From Coxiellaceae bacterium (GTDB lineage: Bacteria > Pseudomonadota > Gammaproteobacteria > Coxiellales > Coxiellaceae): a stretch of DNA of 64,000 bases. Under the pieces are notes generated by a model, which saw only the letters and a list, made by a program, of their open reading frames with translations, searched no databases and was not told the origin of the DNA. This document shows positions 9,962 to 18,400 of this stretch, piece after piece (position 1 is the stretch's first letter; each line of letters starts with the position of its first letter). A program made the position numbers and the translations under genes. The stretch is taken from positions 326,068 to 390,067 of the forward strand of contig JARGPC010000001.1 in assembly GCA_029212885.1 (NCBI GenBank), written 5' to 3'.

Positions 9962-11299
9962 ATGTCACGCGAAGATACAATCAGAATTTGGCAACAATTG
10001 CATGACCTATCTCATAGCTCTGGTCATGACTTTGGCGCTTATGCAGATACTATAAAAACCATCGCGGATCTGCCTGCAGAATTTCCCATGATATTCGATC
10101 CTAAAAAAAATGAGCCAAAAGTAAATGTCACCTCACTATTAAACCGCGTTGATCAATTAGCCGAAGATATACATGCCATCGAATGTCGGCACCCCGAACA
10201 ACGCGATTACTTCCTTGAGAATTCCACTCTGTGGAGCGAAGGACTGGCCAGTGATGGTTTTGAAAAACTAGGTGAACATCAAGCACGCCTTACTGTATTG
10301 GCGAATGAGAAATTTGATACCATTGACACGACTTATTGGCACCCCCCCATCGATAACAACGCCGCTTATTCCTATGCCTTATTACGCGGATTTTTAAGTT
10401 ATTTTTTTGTGGCTGCTGACTTTAAAGCATTCATTGAGGTCGATGAGAAAAGCTGGGTATACCGCAAAGGACTTGCCTGGAAGTTAGCAAACAAAACCAA
10501 CATCAAGTTAGCCTTTGACACCATTGACGGTTGCTTGCAGTCATGCAAGACATATCTCACCAACGTGGCTCTAGGTGCCGAAGAAGCGAAAGCTGAACCC
10601 AGCCCTGTAACTGAAGAAGTATTTGCCGAAGAGTATACCTTCCCCTCTATACTTATGAACGATTCAGATGATGAGGATCTCACGGTTAACCCACTGTCAC
10701 AACCACTGCCCCCAGCACTAGCGCCAGCATTCACGCCAATAATATCGCCTGCTGCAACACCACTACCTGAAGGTGAATCTAAAGCACCGGCAACAACCAC
10801 TTTAGAAAAAAGCCGTGAAGAACAAATAAAACTCGCCAAAGCATTATTAACCAAACTGCACTGCTATACCAAACACACCCAGCACGGCTGGGGTTATTTT
10901 TTTACAGATCTGCGTGGCTATGCGCGCCAAGAGCAAACACAAATATATAGTCGCATTATCGCCATGATTAATGACCCTGACTTGCCTGAGGCCATGCTAA
11001 AACACAAAGATGATTTCACAGAAGAAAGCGGCTATACCGAGTTTCGATACTTTCGTACCATTGTGCCTAATTTCAGTCGGCACATTACTAACGAGCGCCA
11101 GGCGTTAATTTGGCCTGAGTTCCATGAGATGATATTGGAGTTAGCCGAAGTATTAGATACGCATGATGAAGTAACTATTGTAGATCTGAGAAAGGCACTG
11201 ACCGATATAGAATATTTACCGGTGCATAAGCCTGTTGAAGAAACCATCGAACCGGCACAGTTGGAAGCTGAGACAGCACCGCTACTTTCACTTAGCTAG
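9962..11299 (+). CDS. Unknown protein, tandem paralogue B, effector-like
   Basis: It has 445 residues from ATG 9962, with AAAGGAGA just upstream, 10 bases after the stop of paralogue A. Residues 1-220 align with paralogue A through MSRED, GHDF, the LWSEGLASDGFEKLG region (LWIAGLKSSQLYKLG in A) and AYSYALLRGFLSYF. The linker (220-300) is shorter, acidic and Pro-rich (NDSDDED, PPALAPAFTP). The C-terminal domain keeps the KALLTKL...GW pattern and FRTIVP. The pair most likely arose by duplication and has diverged, since identity is patchy. It is expected to be cytosolic or secreted without a Sec signal. No known enzyme motif is visible. Confidence 0.7.
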   Translation: MSREDTIRIWQQLHDLSHSSGHDFGAYADTIKTIADLPAEFPMIFDPKKNEPKVNVTSLLNRVDQLAEDIHAIECRHPEQRDYFLENSTLWSEGLASDGFEKLGEHQARLTVLANEKFDTIDTTYWHPPIDNNAAYSYALLRGFLSYFFVAADFKAFIEVDEKSWVYRKGLAWKLANKTNIKLAFDTIDGCLQSCKTYLTNVALGAEEAKAEPSPVTEEVFAEEYTFPSILMNDSDDEDLTVNPLSQPLPPALAPAFTPIISPAATPLPEGESKAPATTTLEKSREEQIKLAKALLTKLHCYTKHTQHGWGYFFTDLRGYARQEQTQIYSRIIAMINDPDLPEAMLKHKDDFTEESGYTEFRYFRTIVPNFSRHITNERQALIWPEFHEMILELAEVLDTHDEVTIVDLRKALTDIEYLPVHKPVEETIEPAQLEAETAPLLSLS

Positions 11300-11313
11300 A
11301 TAATATTATTACT

Positions 11314-11360
11314 GGATCCCGGATCGGGGTCCGGGATGACTGTGTCGGGACCGGGATGAC
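11314..11360. repeat. GGATCC palindromic repeat, one unit plus one satellite
   Basis: It reads GGATCCCGGATCGGGGTCC then GGGATGAC, followed by a shortened CGGGATGAC satellite. It fills the gap between the convergent paralogue B and feoC genes, so it could also act as a bidirectional transcription barrier. Confidence 0.8.
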
Positions 11361-11363
11361 AAC

Positions 11364-11615
11364 CTACTGCCAACAATAAAGTTCGCGTGACGCAGCTGAG
11401 GTGAAAGTCGAGCAACCCGTCGTGCAACTATTACAGCCGCCGCCAGTTTCGCAGCCACTCGCCGCCGTTTGTGACAAACAACGCACACAACCTTTACGCA
11501 TCCACACACTCAACATACCACGCACCGCTTCAGGATCTGTATGCAAGGCATCAGCAATTTGTTGCAAATTAGCAATCGGTTGTTTAGCAAAAAAGGATTT
11601 AATTTGTTGCAACAT
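11364..11615 (-). CDS. feoC: FeoC-like winged-helix protein with Cys-rich tail
   Basis: It has 83 residues from ATG 11615, with AAAGGAGG 9 bases upstream inside the end of feoB. Residues 1-45 form a winged-helix region (IANLQQIADALHTDPEAVRGML). A cysteine-rich segment follows (KGCVRCLSQ, GCETGGGCNSCTTGC), with spacing suited to an iron-sulfur cluster or metal site. FeoC proteins are small cytosolic partners of FeoB and are thought to modulate its stability or activity. It overlaps feoB by 17 bases, so translation is coupled. The C-terminal REL-YCW residues are specific to this protein. It is more cysteine-rich than the enterobacterial FeoC. Confidence 0.85.
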   Translation of the reverse strand: MLQQIKSFFAKQPIANLQQIADALHTDPEAVRGMLSVWMRKGCVRCLSQTAASGCETGGGCNSCTTGCSTFTSAASRELYCWQ

Positions 11616-13881
11616 GTTTGTCAACCTCCTTTGATGGTGGTTTCATCGCATATAAGCGCAAACACAATACCGCAATGGCAAAAGTAATCACCACTGACGC
11701 AATCCACAAAGCGCTCATTAAAGGATGATCAGACCACGTCATGGCTTGATAAGCCAAAACAGCAATACCATAAGCACCCACCGTTGACCATAACATTGAA
11801 AAATATGCCCAACCGTTACCAACTTCACGTTTCATCACTGCCAATGTCGATATACACGGAAAATACAGTAACACAAACAATAAATAACAAAACGCTTCTA
11901 TTGATCCGCCGAATTGTTGATACATAATGCCATACACCGCATGATCCATATCGTGTGGCGCTTCATCAGCTAAAATCGGATTAAATACCGCTTGCGGCAA
12001 AGCTTTTAAATTTTCAGGAACTGACATCACCGCCGCTTTCAGACCAGCAGTTAAATTAAAATCATCCGCTTCATGCTGAGTTAGATGACCCACATCGCTG
12101 TATAACGTATTTAAGGTACCAACAACCACTTCCTTGGCTAACACGCCAGTAACCAATCCAACAGTGGCCGGCCAATTATCTTGTTTCACACCCATCGGCT
12201 CTAAGATTGGCGTTACTACGCGACCCACTTCAGACAATAACGATTGCTGATTGGCTTCGCCATGACTCAATTGACCCGTAATCGTGATGGTATTCAGCAC
12301 ACCAATCAACATACATACCGGAATAATTACCTTACTGGCGCGCTTTAAAAAGTGCTTTAGGCGCTGCCACATATGGCGCCATAAACTGCCCCACAATGGC
12401 ATATGGTATTGCGGCAATTCCATAATCATCGGCGAGGACTCGCCAGTTAAAACCGTCTTACGCAAAATCAAACCGGTTAACATCGCCACAACAATACCGG
12501 TGATATACAATAAGAAAATAATATTTTGGCCACCCTGCGGGAAAAATGCCGATGCAAATACAGCAAAAATCGCCAAGCGCGCACCGCAAGACATAAACGG
12601 CATCATCATAACCGTAAGAATTCTGTCGCGCCGATTGGATAATGTACGCGCCCCCATTACTGCCGGCACATTACAACCAAAACCAACAATCATCGGTACA
12701 AATGAACGCCCCGGCAAACCCATCATTTGCATTAAACGATCCATAACAAATGCCGCTCGTGCCATATAACCGGAGTCTTCTAGAAATGACAGGAATAAAA
12801 ACATCGCGCCAATCACTGGGATAAACGTGATTGTGGTATTAATACCTTTGCCAATACCATTAGCAATAATCGCTGTTAGCCACATCGGGCTGTGCAGTTG
12901 CGTCATCCAATGCGCAACACCATCCACTAAGATAGTTGTGCTACCAATATCAAAGAAATCTTGGAAGGCACCACCGACATTAATCGCAAATAAAAACATT
13001 AAATACATCACGAACAAAAAGATCGGAATGCCTAAAAATCGATTCAGCACTACCTTATCAATAACATCGGTTACCGTTTGGCGCTGTGTTTTAAACGCGC
13101 TAACCGACTGCTCTACTAACTGATGTGCAAATTGATAACGCGCATCAGCGATTAAAATATCGGGCTCTTCAGCAAGCTCTTTCGTCAGCTCTTTAATCCG
13201 CAGCAATACATTTTGTTGAATGCATGCGTCCACTTGCGCCGTGGCAAACTCATCACCTTCCAATAGACGCAGCGCCAACCAATCCGCATGTGCTTGCTTA
13301 TGCAATAATTGACTAATACCCTTTCTTGCTTTTTTTACTATCGGATCCAATTGCAGCGCGAAACTCGACTGATGTTTTTTATTCGCCTCTACAATGGTTT
13401 GCAATAGAAATGGCATGCCTTTTTGCTTATTCGCCACAATTCCTACCACATCGCAACCCAACTGCTTACCGAGTTTTTGAAAATCAATATGCAATCCACG
13501 CGACTCAACTACGTCCATCATATTAACCGCCAATACAACCGGCTTACCCATTTCAAGTAATTGCAAAGTCAGGTATAAATTACGCTCAAGGTTACTGCCA
13601 TCGATAACATTAACAACCACATCCACTTCGTCACCCAGCAAATACTCACAAGCGATGCGCTCATCAAGCGCCGCTTCGGATGTCACTGCTAATGAATAGG
13701 TGCCGGGTAAATCGACAACCTTAAGTTCGGCTTTATCACAACGGCAATTACCGCATTTGCGCTCAACAGTAACGCCTGGCCAATTGCCAACTTTTTGACG
13801 ACTACCGGTGAGTGCATTAAATAAAGCCGTTTTACCACAATTAGGGTTTCCAGCAAGCGCGACGTGTAAAGAGGCAGGCAT
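11599..13881 (-). CDS. feoB: Ferrous iron transport GTPase-permease FeoB
   Basis: The protein has 760 residues. An N-terminal G domain shows GNPNCGKT (G1), a switch-I GNWPGVTVE, DLPGT (G3) and NMMD (G4). A helical GDI region (about 170-280) is followed by two Gate-type membrane domains. These include the conserved IPVIGAMFLFLSFLEDSGYMARAAF and GFGCNVPAVMGARTL segments; the Cys there is typical of the pore. It is an inner membrane protein importing Fe(II). It sits between feoA (3 bases upstream) and feoC (overlapping) in one operon under two Fur-like boxes. All key motifs are present. Confidence 0.97.
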   Translation of the reverse strand: MPASLHVALAGNPNCGKTALFNALTGSRQKVGNWPGVTVERKCGNCRCDKAELKVVDLPGTYSLAVTSEAALDERIACEYLLGDEVDVVVNVIDGSNLERNLYLTLQLLEMGKPVVLAVNMMDVVESRGLHIDFQKLGKQLGCDVVGIVANKQKGMPFLLQTIVEANKKHQSSFALQLDPIVKKARKGISQLLHKQAHADWLALRLLEGDEFATAQVDACIQQNVLLRIKELTKELAEEPDILIADARYQFAHQLVEQSVSAFKTQRQTVTDVIDKVVLNRFLGIPIFLFVMYLMFLFAINVGGAFQDFFDIGSTTILVDGVAHWMTQLHSPMWLTAIIANGIGKGINTTITFIPVIGAMFLFLSFLEDSGYMARAAFVMDRLMQMMGLPGRSFVPMIVGFGCNVPAVMGARTLSNRRDRILTVMMMPFMSCGARLAIFAVFASAFFPQGGQNIIFLLYITGIVVAMLTGLILRKTVLTGESSPMIMELPQYHMPLWGSLWRHMWQRLKHFLKRASKVIIPVCMLIGVLNTITITGQLSHGEANQQSLLSEVGRVVTPILEPMGVKQDNWPATVGLVTGVLAKEVVVGTLNTLYSDVGHLTQHEADDFNLTAGLKAAVMSVPENLKALPQAVFNPILADEAPHDMDHAVYGIMYQQFGGSIEAFCYLLFVLLYFPCISTLAVMKREVGNGWAYFSMLWSTVGAYGIAVLAYQAMTWSDHPLMSALWIASVVITFAIAVLCLRLYAMKPPSKEVDKHVATN

Positions 13882-13884
13882 AAA

Positions 13885-14133
13885 TCACACTCGCTGGAGT
13901 TTCAGTAAAACGGCTTCATCCTTACGAAGACTTAAGTAGGTATTCCGTACCTTAATCTGAATCGGATCGCCCAATGGCGCGCGACGAATAACAATCAATT
14001 CTGCATGTGGTGTGAGCCCCATCGCCATCAGTTTACGACGATAACCGTGATCACCGCTGGCTTGGTAACCAAGGATCACTGCTTTTTCACCGGCACTGAG
14101 GTCTGATAATGAATACACCTTACTAACTCCCAT
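13885..14133 (-). CDS. feoA: FeoA, SH3-fold partner of FeoB
   Basis: This is an 82-residue FeoA with the typical GYQASGDHGYRRKLMAMGL segment and a C-terminal small beta-barrel (AELIVIRRAPLGDPIQIKV, LSLRKDEA). FeoA is cytosolic and needed for FeoB-dependent Fe(II) uptake. The start MGVSKVYSL has AAGGAAAC upstream. It is the first gene of the feoABC operon; the 3-base gap to feoB indicates coupling. Confidence 0.95.
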   Translation of the reverse strand: MGVSKVYSLSDLSAGEKAVILGYQASGDHGYRRKLMAMGLTPHAELIVIRRAPLGDPIQIKVRNTYLSLRKDEAVLLKLQRV

Positions 14134-14193
14134 TGTTTCCTTGGTATGTATTTAAAAATCAACATCTTAGATTGCTATGTCAAACTTTAGCCA

Positions 14194-14214
14194 AAATGAG
14201 AACGAATCTCATTT
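14194..14214. promoter_or_regulatory. Fur-box-like operator 1 upstream of feoA
   Basis: AAATGAGA and TCTCATTT form a perfect 8-bp inverted repeat around a 5-base centre, 61 bases upstream of feoA. The pattern resembles the AATGAGAATNATT style of Fur sites. Iron-dependent repression of feoABC is inferred. Confidence 0.7.
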
Positions 14215-14258
14215 GCATCTAACTCTCATTATTGACCCCTTTTCAGGATCTGTCAATA

Positions 14259-14276
14259 CAAATGAGAATCATTTCC
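14259..14276. promoter_or_regulatory. Fur-box-like operator 2 upstream of feoA
   Basis: CAAATGAGAATCATTTCC is close to the Fur consensus GATAATGATAATCATTATC. It lies 45 bases beyond operator 1, about 126 bases from the feoA start. Two boxes suggest tight regulation; the second could also reach the divergent side, but no gene starts there. Confidence 0.7.
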
Positions 14277-14382
14277 ATCAAGCGGTCACTTACCCTTCAA
14301 GTAAATGACCGCTTCCCTATAAGATACGGGCGCAAAGACAAGCAAAGGTACTAGCAAATCAGCCACTTTCACATGATATAAG

Positions 14383-15003
14383 TCAGGATTTATTAATGAA
14401 ATCAGTTACTATTTGGCGAAGCTCAATGAGGTCACCATGAAAAAAATGGCTGGCGCCATGAAGCACTTCAAACTCCAACGGTGCTGGTGGGTTCTCAGCC
14501 CACGCAAGCACTTGATCGAACGGCACCACCTCATCCTTCGAACCCATCGCCACCAACCATGGGCAATTGATATTTTTCAGCTCACTAAAACGCGCATGAT
14601 TAACCGCCGGTGCAACGGTTACCAACCATTCGCAATCCATTTCGCCCGCCGCACGCGATGCAATATAGGAACCAAATGAAAAGCCGGCCAATGCCAATTT
14701 TTGCCCAGGAAACAACTGCTGAGCGTGCGCAATCACAGCTAAACAATCTTCGATTTCGCCTTCCATTTCTCCATAGCTACCCGCACTGTTACCAACTCCA
14801 CGGTAATTAAAGCGTATCGATGAAATACCGGTTTGATCACAGGCCTTAGCCATCGTCGTAACCACTTTATTATTCATCGTGCCTTGATAGAGCGGGTGCG
14901 GATGACATATTACCGCCACAGTATTTGAATCTTCTACTGCACTAATCAACGCTTCCAGTTCGCCCACCGGGCCTGCAATGGTTGTTTTACTATCTTTACT
15001 CAT
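14383..15003 (-). CDS. Alpha/beta hydrolase, short CocE/YtxM-like family
   Basis: This 206-residue protein has the features of the small serine hydrolases often annotated as alpha/beta hydrolases of the KynA/YtxM group. It shows CHPHPLYQGTMNNKVV after the first strands, FNYRGVGNS, the nucleophile elbow GFSFGS (Ser), an acidic residue in AMGSKDEVVPFDQV and the His in LHGASHFFHG. It lacks a signal peptide and is probably cytosolic. The substrate is not known. It is divergent from the methyltransferase at 15058, with about 55 bases between starts, so promoters are packed closely. Confidence 0.85.
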   Translation of the reverse strand: MSKDSKTTIAGPVGELEALISAVEDSNTVAVICHPHPLYQGTMNNKVVTTMAKACDQTGISSIRFNYRGVGNSAGSYGEMEGEIEDCLAVIAHAQQLFPGQKLALAGFSFGSYIASRAAGEMDCEWLVTVAPAVNHARFSELKNINCPWLVAMGSKDEVVPFDQVLAWAENPPAPLEFEVLHGASHFFHGDLIELRQIVTDFINKS

Positions 15004-15057
15004 GGCGTTCTCACAATCACAATAATACGATATACTAACATAATGGAAGCGACGCTG

Positions 15058-16002
15058 ATGACAACCTTACCGATCGAGTTTCTCAAACGACTCGAAAAAA
15101 TCGTACCTAACGAACATTTCGAACAAACGATTGCCAGCTTTGAACTCAATAAACCCGTGGCTATCCGCGTCAACCGCATGAAATCTTCACTCGATGAAGT
15201 CAAAGCCAAACTCAAAGCATTATTTATCCCATTTCAGCCGGTGTCATGGTATGACGATGCCCTAATCATCGATTTTGAAGATAAACCACGCCTTACCCAT
15301 GCCGATTTTTATAATAATGGCGAATGTTATATCCAGAGCCTTTCCAGCCTATTGCCTGTTGTCATGCTCGACCCACAGCCCGGTGAAGAAATTTTAGATT
15401 TATGCTCCGCCCCTGGGTCAAAGACCACACAAATGGCCTCGCTGATGAATAACCAAGGTCGTATTGCTGCCGTTGAAAAATCCAAACATCGCTTTTTTAA
15501 GCTGCAAGCAAACTTAAAAAAACAAGCAGCCACCTGTGTTGATACCTATTTTAAAGACGGCGCCAGAGTCTGGCGCTATTGCGAAAACCGCTTTGACCGC
15601 GTGCTTGTCGATGCGCCATGCTCATCAGAAGGCCGATTTACATTAACTAACGATCAATCCTATAGCTTTTGGAGCCTGAAAAAAATTAAACAAATGGCAC
15701 GAATTCAATGGCAAGTGTTGCAGTCAGGGTTCTTATGCCTAAAACCCGGCGGCACATTAGTGTATTCAACTTGCACATTTGCTCCTGAAGAAAACGAAGC
15801 CATTTTACATAAATTACTGAAACGCTTCCCAGACCAAGCGGTTATCGAACCCTGCGAATTACCGATTGATAATTGCTTCAATGGCATCACCTATTGGAAT
15901 GAGCAATTCTATACGCCTGAAGTCGGTCGTAGCCAACACATCCTACCGAATGAAACTTTCGATGGTTTTTTTGTTTGCAAAATCACCAAGCGGCCTTCAT
16001 AG
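15058..16002 (+). CDS. RsmF/YebU-like rRNA (cytosine-C5) methyltransferase, short form
   Basis: It has 314 residues from ATG 15058, which has GGAAG 8 bases upstream; ATG 15043 in the same frame has no ribosome site. SAM-binding motif LDLCSAPGSKT, motif IV DAPCSSEGRF and motif VI YSTCTFAPEENE carry the two conserved cysteines of m5C RNA methyltransferases. The PIEFLKRLEKIVPNE start and the FCxCR-like end (DGFFVCKIT) match the NOP2/Sun-type catalytic core of RsmF. E. coli RsmF has about 480 residues; the C-terminal PUA-like extension is absent here. Function is inferred to be methylation of 16S rRNA, but the exact position cannot be read. Confidence 0.85.
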   Translation: MTTLPIEFLKRLEKIVPNEHFEQTIASFELNKPVAIRVNRMKSSLDEVKAKLKALFIPFQPVSWYDDALIIDFEDKPRLTHADFYNNGECYIQSLSSLLPVVMLDPQPGEEILDLCSAPGSKTTQMASLMNNQGRIAAVEKSKHRFFKLQANLKKQAATCVDTYFKDGARVWRYCENRFDRVLVDAPCSSEGRFTLTNDQSYSFWSLKKIKQMARIQWQVLQSGFLCLKPGGTLVYSTCTFAPEENEAILHKLLKRFPDQAVIEPCELPIDNCFNGITYWNEQFYTPEVGRSQHILPNETFDGFFVCKITKRPS

Positions 16003-16057
16003 CAAGCAATGCTACTGGCACTAATACAACAGCCGCTCGTAAAACCCACCAAACATT

Positions 16058-16120
16058 AAAACCTTCAGCCGACCAATACGGCGCATGAAAAAATGAATCT
16101 TGCACATCAATCACTAGCAA
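16058..16120 (-). pseudogene. Remnant of an isochorismatase-family hydrolase N-terminus
   Basis: From the TTG at 16120 the minus strand reads LVIDVQDSFFHAPYWSAEGF, which closely matches the start of cysteine hydrolases of the isochorismatase/nicotinamidase group, including the catalytic Asp of VIDVQ. After about 22 residues the similarity stops and the frame runs into the end of the methyltransferase gene. A likely original ATG (16135-16137 region) is out of frame. It looks like the debris of a deleted gene. Confidence 0.4.
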
Positions 16121-16144
16121 TATTTAGTTGGCATATGAATAATG

Positions 16145-17089
16145 CTATAGCCAATTCGACAGCGCAATACCTATACCCGCACTGGTGGTACGGTGATTAT
16201 ATTCAATCAAACTCTGACCATAACCATTAAACACTTGCAGGTAAGCACTCAGATGCTTAGTCAGTGGCACACTGATTGCTCCGACTTCTGTCATATTTGT
16301 GGTTAAGCGCTCAACATTGCGCACCTCCAAGCTTAATTCAACTTTATTATCAAACTTATACGCCACAATAAAACGCTCATGCCCAAGGTAAGTAGCAATG
16401 TTGGGATTATGTAAATCACTTGAGTCTGCTTTAAAAATTAACACCCATGGCTCAATAGTAAATAACCAACCACCACGCGACAAACTCACTCCGGCAAACA
16501 CACGATTCCAGCTACGCTCCAACTCGCCACCACGACCATTCGACTGATGATCCAAGCCGACACGAACCAACCAGTTCTTTTTAAAATTACTGCTCAGAAA
16601 TATTTGTGGCTCATAATTAGTTTCACGAAACCATTGTGATTTGGCGTACACTTGCCAATAAGAAAGTTGCGTATATGACACCATTAATGATACACGCTTA
16701 CCAAACATATGATGCCATACAGGAACTTGCAGTGAGAGCTGAGCTTTTAATTCTGAGTTCATCACCTTTTGATTTTCTGGGGTATCACCTTGATACACAG
16801 CAGTATCAGGACTACCAGTATAATAAAACGGTAAAACATACGTAGGCTCGTAAAATAAAATACCGAAGGGGGAGCGAGCCGCTTTTTTCTCCTGATGTAA
16901 TTTTTTCTGTAAATCAGACGGCTGATTGGTTGTTACATCCGTCATGGCCTTATCAGTCTTGGCAACCGCCTCATCCACAGCCTTAGTGACCGCTGACGCT
17001 GGCTTTTTATTAACAGGTTTCGTCGCGGCCGCTTGAACTACGCACACATTACAAAACAACATTAAAACTATAACTACGGTACGCAACAT
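16145..17089 (-). CDS. pldA: Outer membrane phospholipase A (PldA/OMPLA)
   Basis: It has 314 residues with an N-terminal signal peptide (MLRTVVIVLMLFCNVCVVQA). An Ala/Lys-rich linker (about 22-80) precedes the beta-barrel. Family landmarks are YTQLSYWQVY, the substrate-loop FRETNYEPQIFL and the catalytic GLDHQSNGR segment with His and Ser, followed by SRSWNR-like ERSWNRVF carrying the Asn. The chain ends in GIGIALSNWL, with a terminal aromatic-hydrophobic strand suited for BAM-mediated insertion. The enzyme hydrolyses phospholipids in the outer membrane when dimerised with calcium. The first 60 mature residues are longer than in E. coli. Confidence 0.95.
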   Translation of the reverse strand: MLRTVVIVLMLFCNVCVVQAAATKPVNKKPASAVTKAVDEAVAKTDKAMTDVTTNQPSDLQKKLHQEKKAARSPFGILFYEPTYVLPFYYTGSPDTAVYQGDTPENQKVMNSELKAQLSLQVPVWHHMFGKRVSLMVSYTQLSYWQVYAKSQWFRETNYEPQIFLSSNFKKNWLVRVGLDHQSNGRGGELERSWNRVFAGVSLSRGGWLFTIEPWVLIFKADSSDLHNPNIATYLGHERFIVAYKFDNKVELSLEVRNVERLTTNMTEVGAISVPLTKHLSAYLQVFNGYGQSLIEYNHRTTSAGIGIALSNWL

Positions 17090-17491
17090 TCAACTTACTC
17101 TTAATTAGTATCCATAAGGTCGCACAGTCTACAAACCGTGCGATACGTGGTCAAGCATTACCGCAACCACTGCAACGCTAAAAGTAACTACTATTGCAGC
17201 CAATGCGGTGTAATCCCTACACGTCAATATCGGTGCGGCAGGCTGACATAACTTAAACGGCTCACCTTGATGCATGGAGTTAAACCATAGCCGCATAGTA
17301 AGCTTCTCTTATGCCCGATGATAAAAAAAAACCCAGTAAATAAACCTTTAAAACCGCTGGCTTCACCTTACTTAAGTGCATTACATCTTCTGTTATGACT
17401 GGATGTTCAGATAACAACTTATGCAAATCGCCCACTTTAGTCGGCTTAAAAAATTTCGCACGCAACTGCGCAGATAATGACTTTGCGCTCC
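17090..17491. other. Gene-poor stretch upstream of pldA with a doubtful small frame
   Basis: About 400 bases hold the pldA leader and no clear gene. A 61-codon minus-strand frame (17280-17465) could encode AKFFKPTKVGDLHKLLSEH and LLGFFLSSG. It has no ribosome site, starts at a rare codon beside a repeat and has no recognised homologue. A plus-strand patch near 17150-17240 reads HCNAKSNYYCSQCGVIP, zinc-ribbon-like, and may be transposon debris. Both are left as unassigned. Confidence 0.35.
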
Positions 17492-17638
17492 TGTCATCCC
17501 GCGCTTGCTCCTGTCATCCCGCGCTTGACGCGGGATCCATATCATATTTCCTGGATCCCGGCTCGGGGGCCGGGATGACAAGCTCTCAGCCGGGATGACA
17601 AGCTCTCAGCCGGGATGACAAGCTCTCAGCCAGGATGA
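17492..17638. repeat. GGATCC palindromic repeat with satellites on both sides
   Basis: Two CTGTCATCCCGCGCTTG satellites lead into a core with two GGATCC motifs around ATATCATATTTCCT. Three satellites of about 20 bases (GGGATGACAAGCTCTCAGCC) follow, the last with one change. Satellites on the left are one end of the hairpin unit, those on the right the other end. The array stops next to the 3' end of the SH3 protein gene. Confidence 0.88.
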
Positions 17639-17646
17639 CAATAAGT

Positions 17647-18291
17647 TTACTGAGATACCTTACCTTTTATTTTCTGCCAAAAGGTTTTCTTTTGTGGTTT
17701 TTCAGAAACAGTATTTGCAGCTTCATCGCTGGGTTTTGGCCCTGCATCTTTAGCATCCGCTTGCACAGGCACGAGTACTACACGCTCAACAACAGGTGGC
17801 TCAATGGGTTGAAAACCAAAGAAGTTAGTGCGCATATCGTTCATCATGCGGTTCATATCAGCTTGCATTTGTGCATTGCGCTTTTCCATGCTCTGAATCA
17901 ACTTCTGCACCTGCTTGTTATCTAACTTTTCGGAGCCGCTGTATTCAATCACCTTATATTGCTTAGGGCCGTCTTTTTCGGTCGTTGTAACCACTCGCCG
18001 CATAAAGCCGTCATCGGTTTTTTTAGTCACCAACTTTGGTGGGTGCGTTGCATCACCAGCACGCTTGACCTTCATCCAACCAACTGCACCATCCTTAGGA
18101 TTAGCCACTTTAATCCAACCTTGATGATCATTCGATTGGTAAATAGGAATTAAGCGTTGCCCCGTTTCGACCTTAGCCGTAACGGTGGATTTGACATCAG
18201 GCGCCTGATACAAAGAAATGCTGGCCGCCCAGCTCGCACCTACAACCGACACTAATGCCAAGGCAGTAAAACTTTTGATTGTATTACGCAT
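17647..18291 (-). CDS. Periplasmic SH3-domain protein
   Basis: This 214-residue protein has a signal peptide (TIKSFTALALVSVVGASWAA). A bacterial SH3-type beta domain follows (SLYQAPDVKSTVTAKVETG, SNDHQGWIKVAN, GAVGWMKVKRAG), then a helical stretch with coiled-coil character (QKLIQSMEKRNAQMQADMNRMMNDM) and a Lys-rich end (PQKKTFWQKIKGKVSQ). Such SH3 domains often bind peptidoglycan or mediate envelope contacts. A specific role is not known. It is divergently oriented to rdgB, 109 bases away. Confidence 0.75.
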   Translation of the reverse strand: MRNTIKSFTALALVSVVGASWAASISLYQAPDVKSTVTAKVETGQRLIPIYQSNDHQGWIKVANPKDGAVGWMKVKRAGDATHPPKLVTKKTDDGFMRRVVTTTEKDGPKQYKVIEYSGSEKLDNKQVQKLIQSMEKRNAQMQADMNRMMNDMRTNFFGFQPIEPPVVERVVLVPVQADAKDAGPKPSDEAANTVSEKPQKKTFWQKIKGKVSQ

Positions 18292-18400
18292 TGCAATTAC
18301 TCCTCTTTTGTCTCTGGATACCGAAGTTAAAGATATAAGGTCACCATAGCGGATTTCAAGTAATCACGTTAGAATGCACGCTACTCAATAAGGAAACTGT

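Noticed and set aside
14161-14382. Riboswitch before feoA
   Set aside because: The leader is explained by two Fur-like boxes and shows no further conserved hairpins.
17140-17240. Zinc-ribbon-like patch suggesting a transposase N-terminus
   Set aside because: Only a few cysteines line up (HCNAKSNYYCSQCGV) and the frame ends quickly, so it is not strong enough to call.
17280-17465. Small minus-strand gene of 61 codons
   Set aside because: It starts at a rare codon with no ribosome site beside a repeat and has no recognised homologue.
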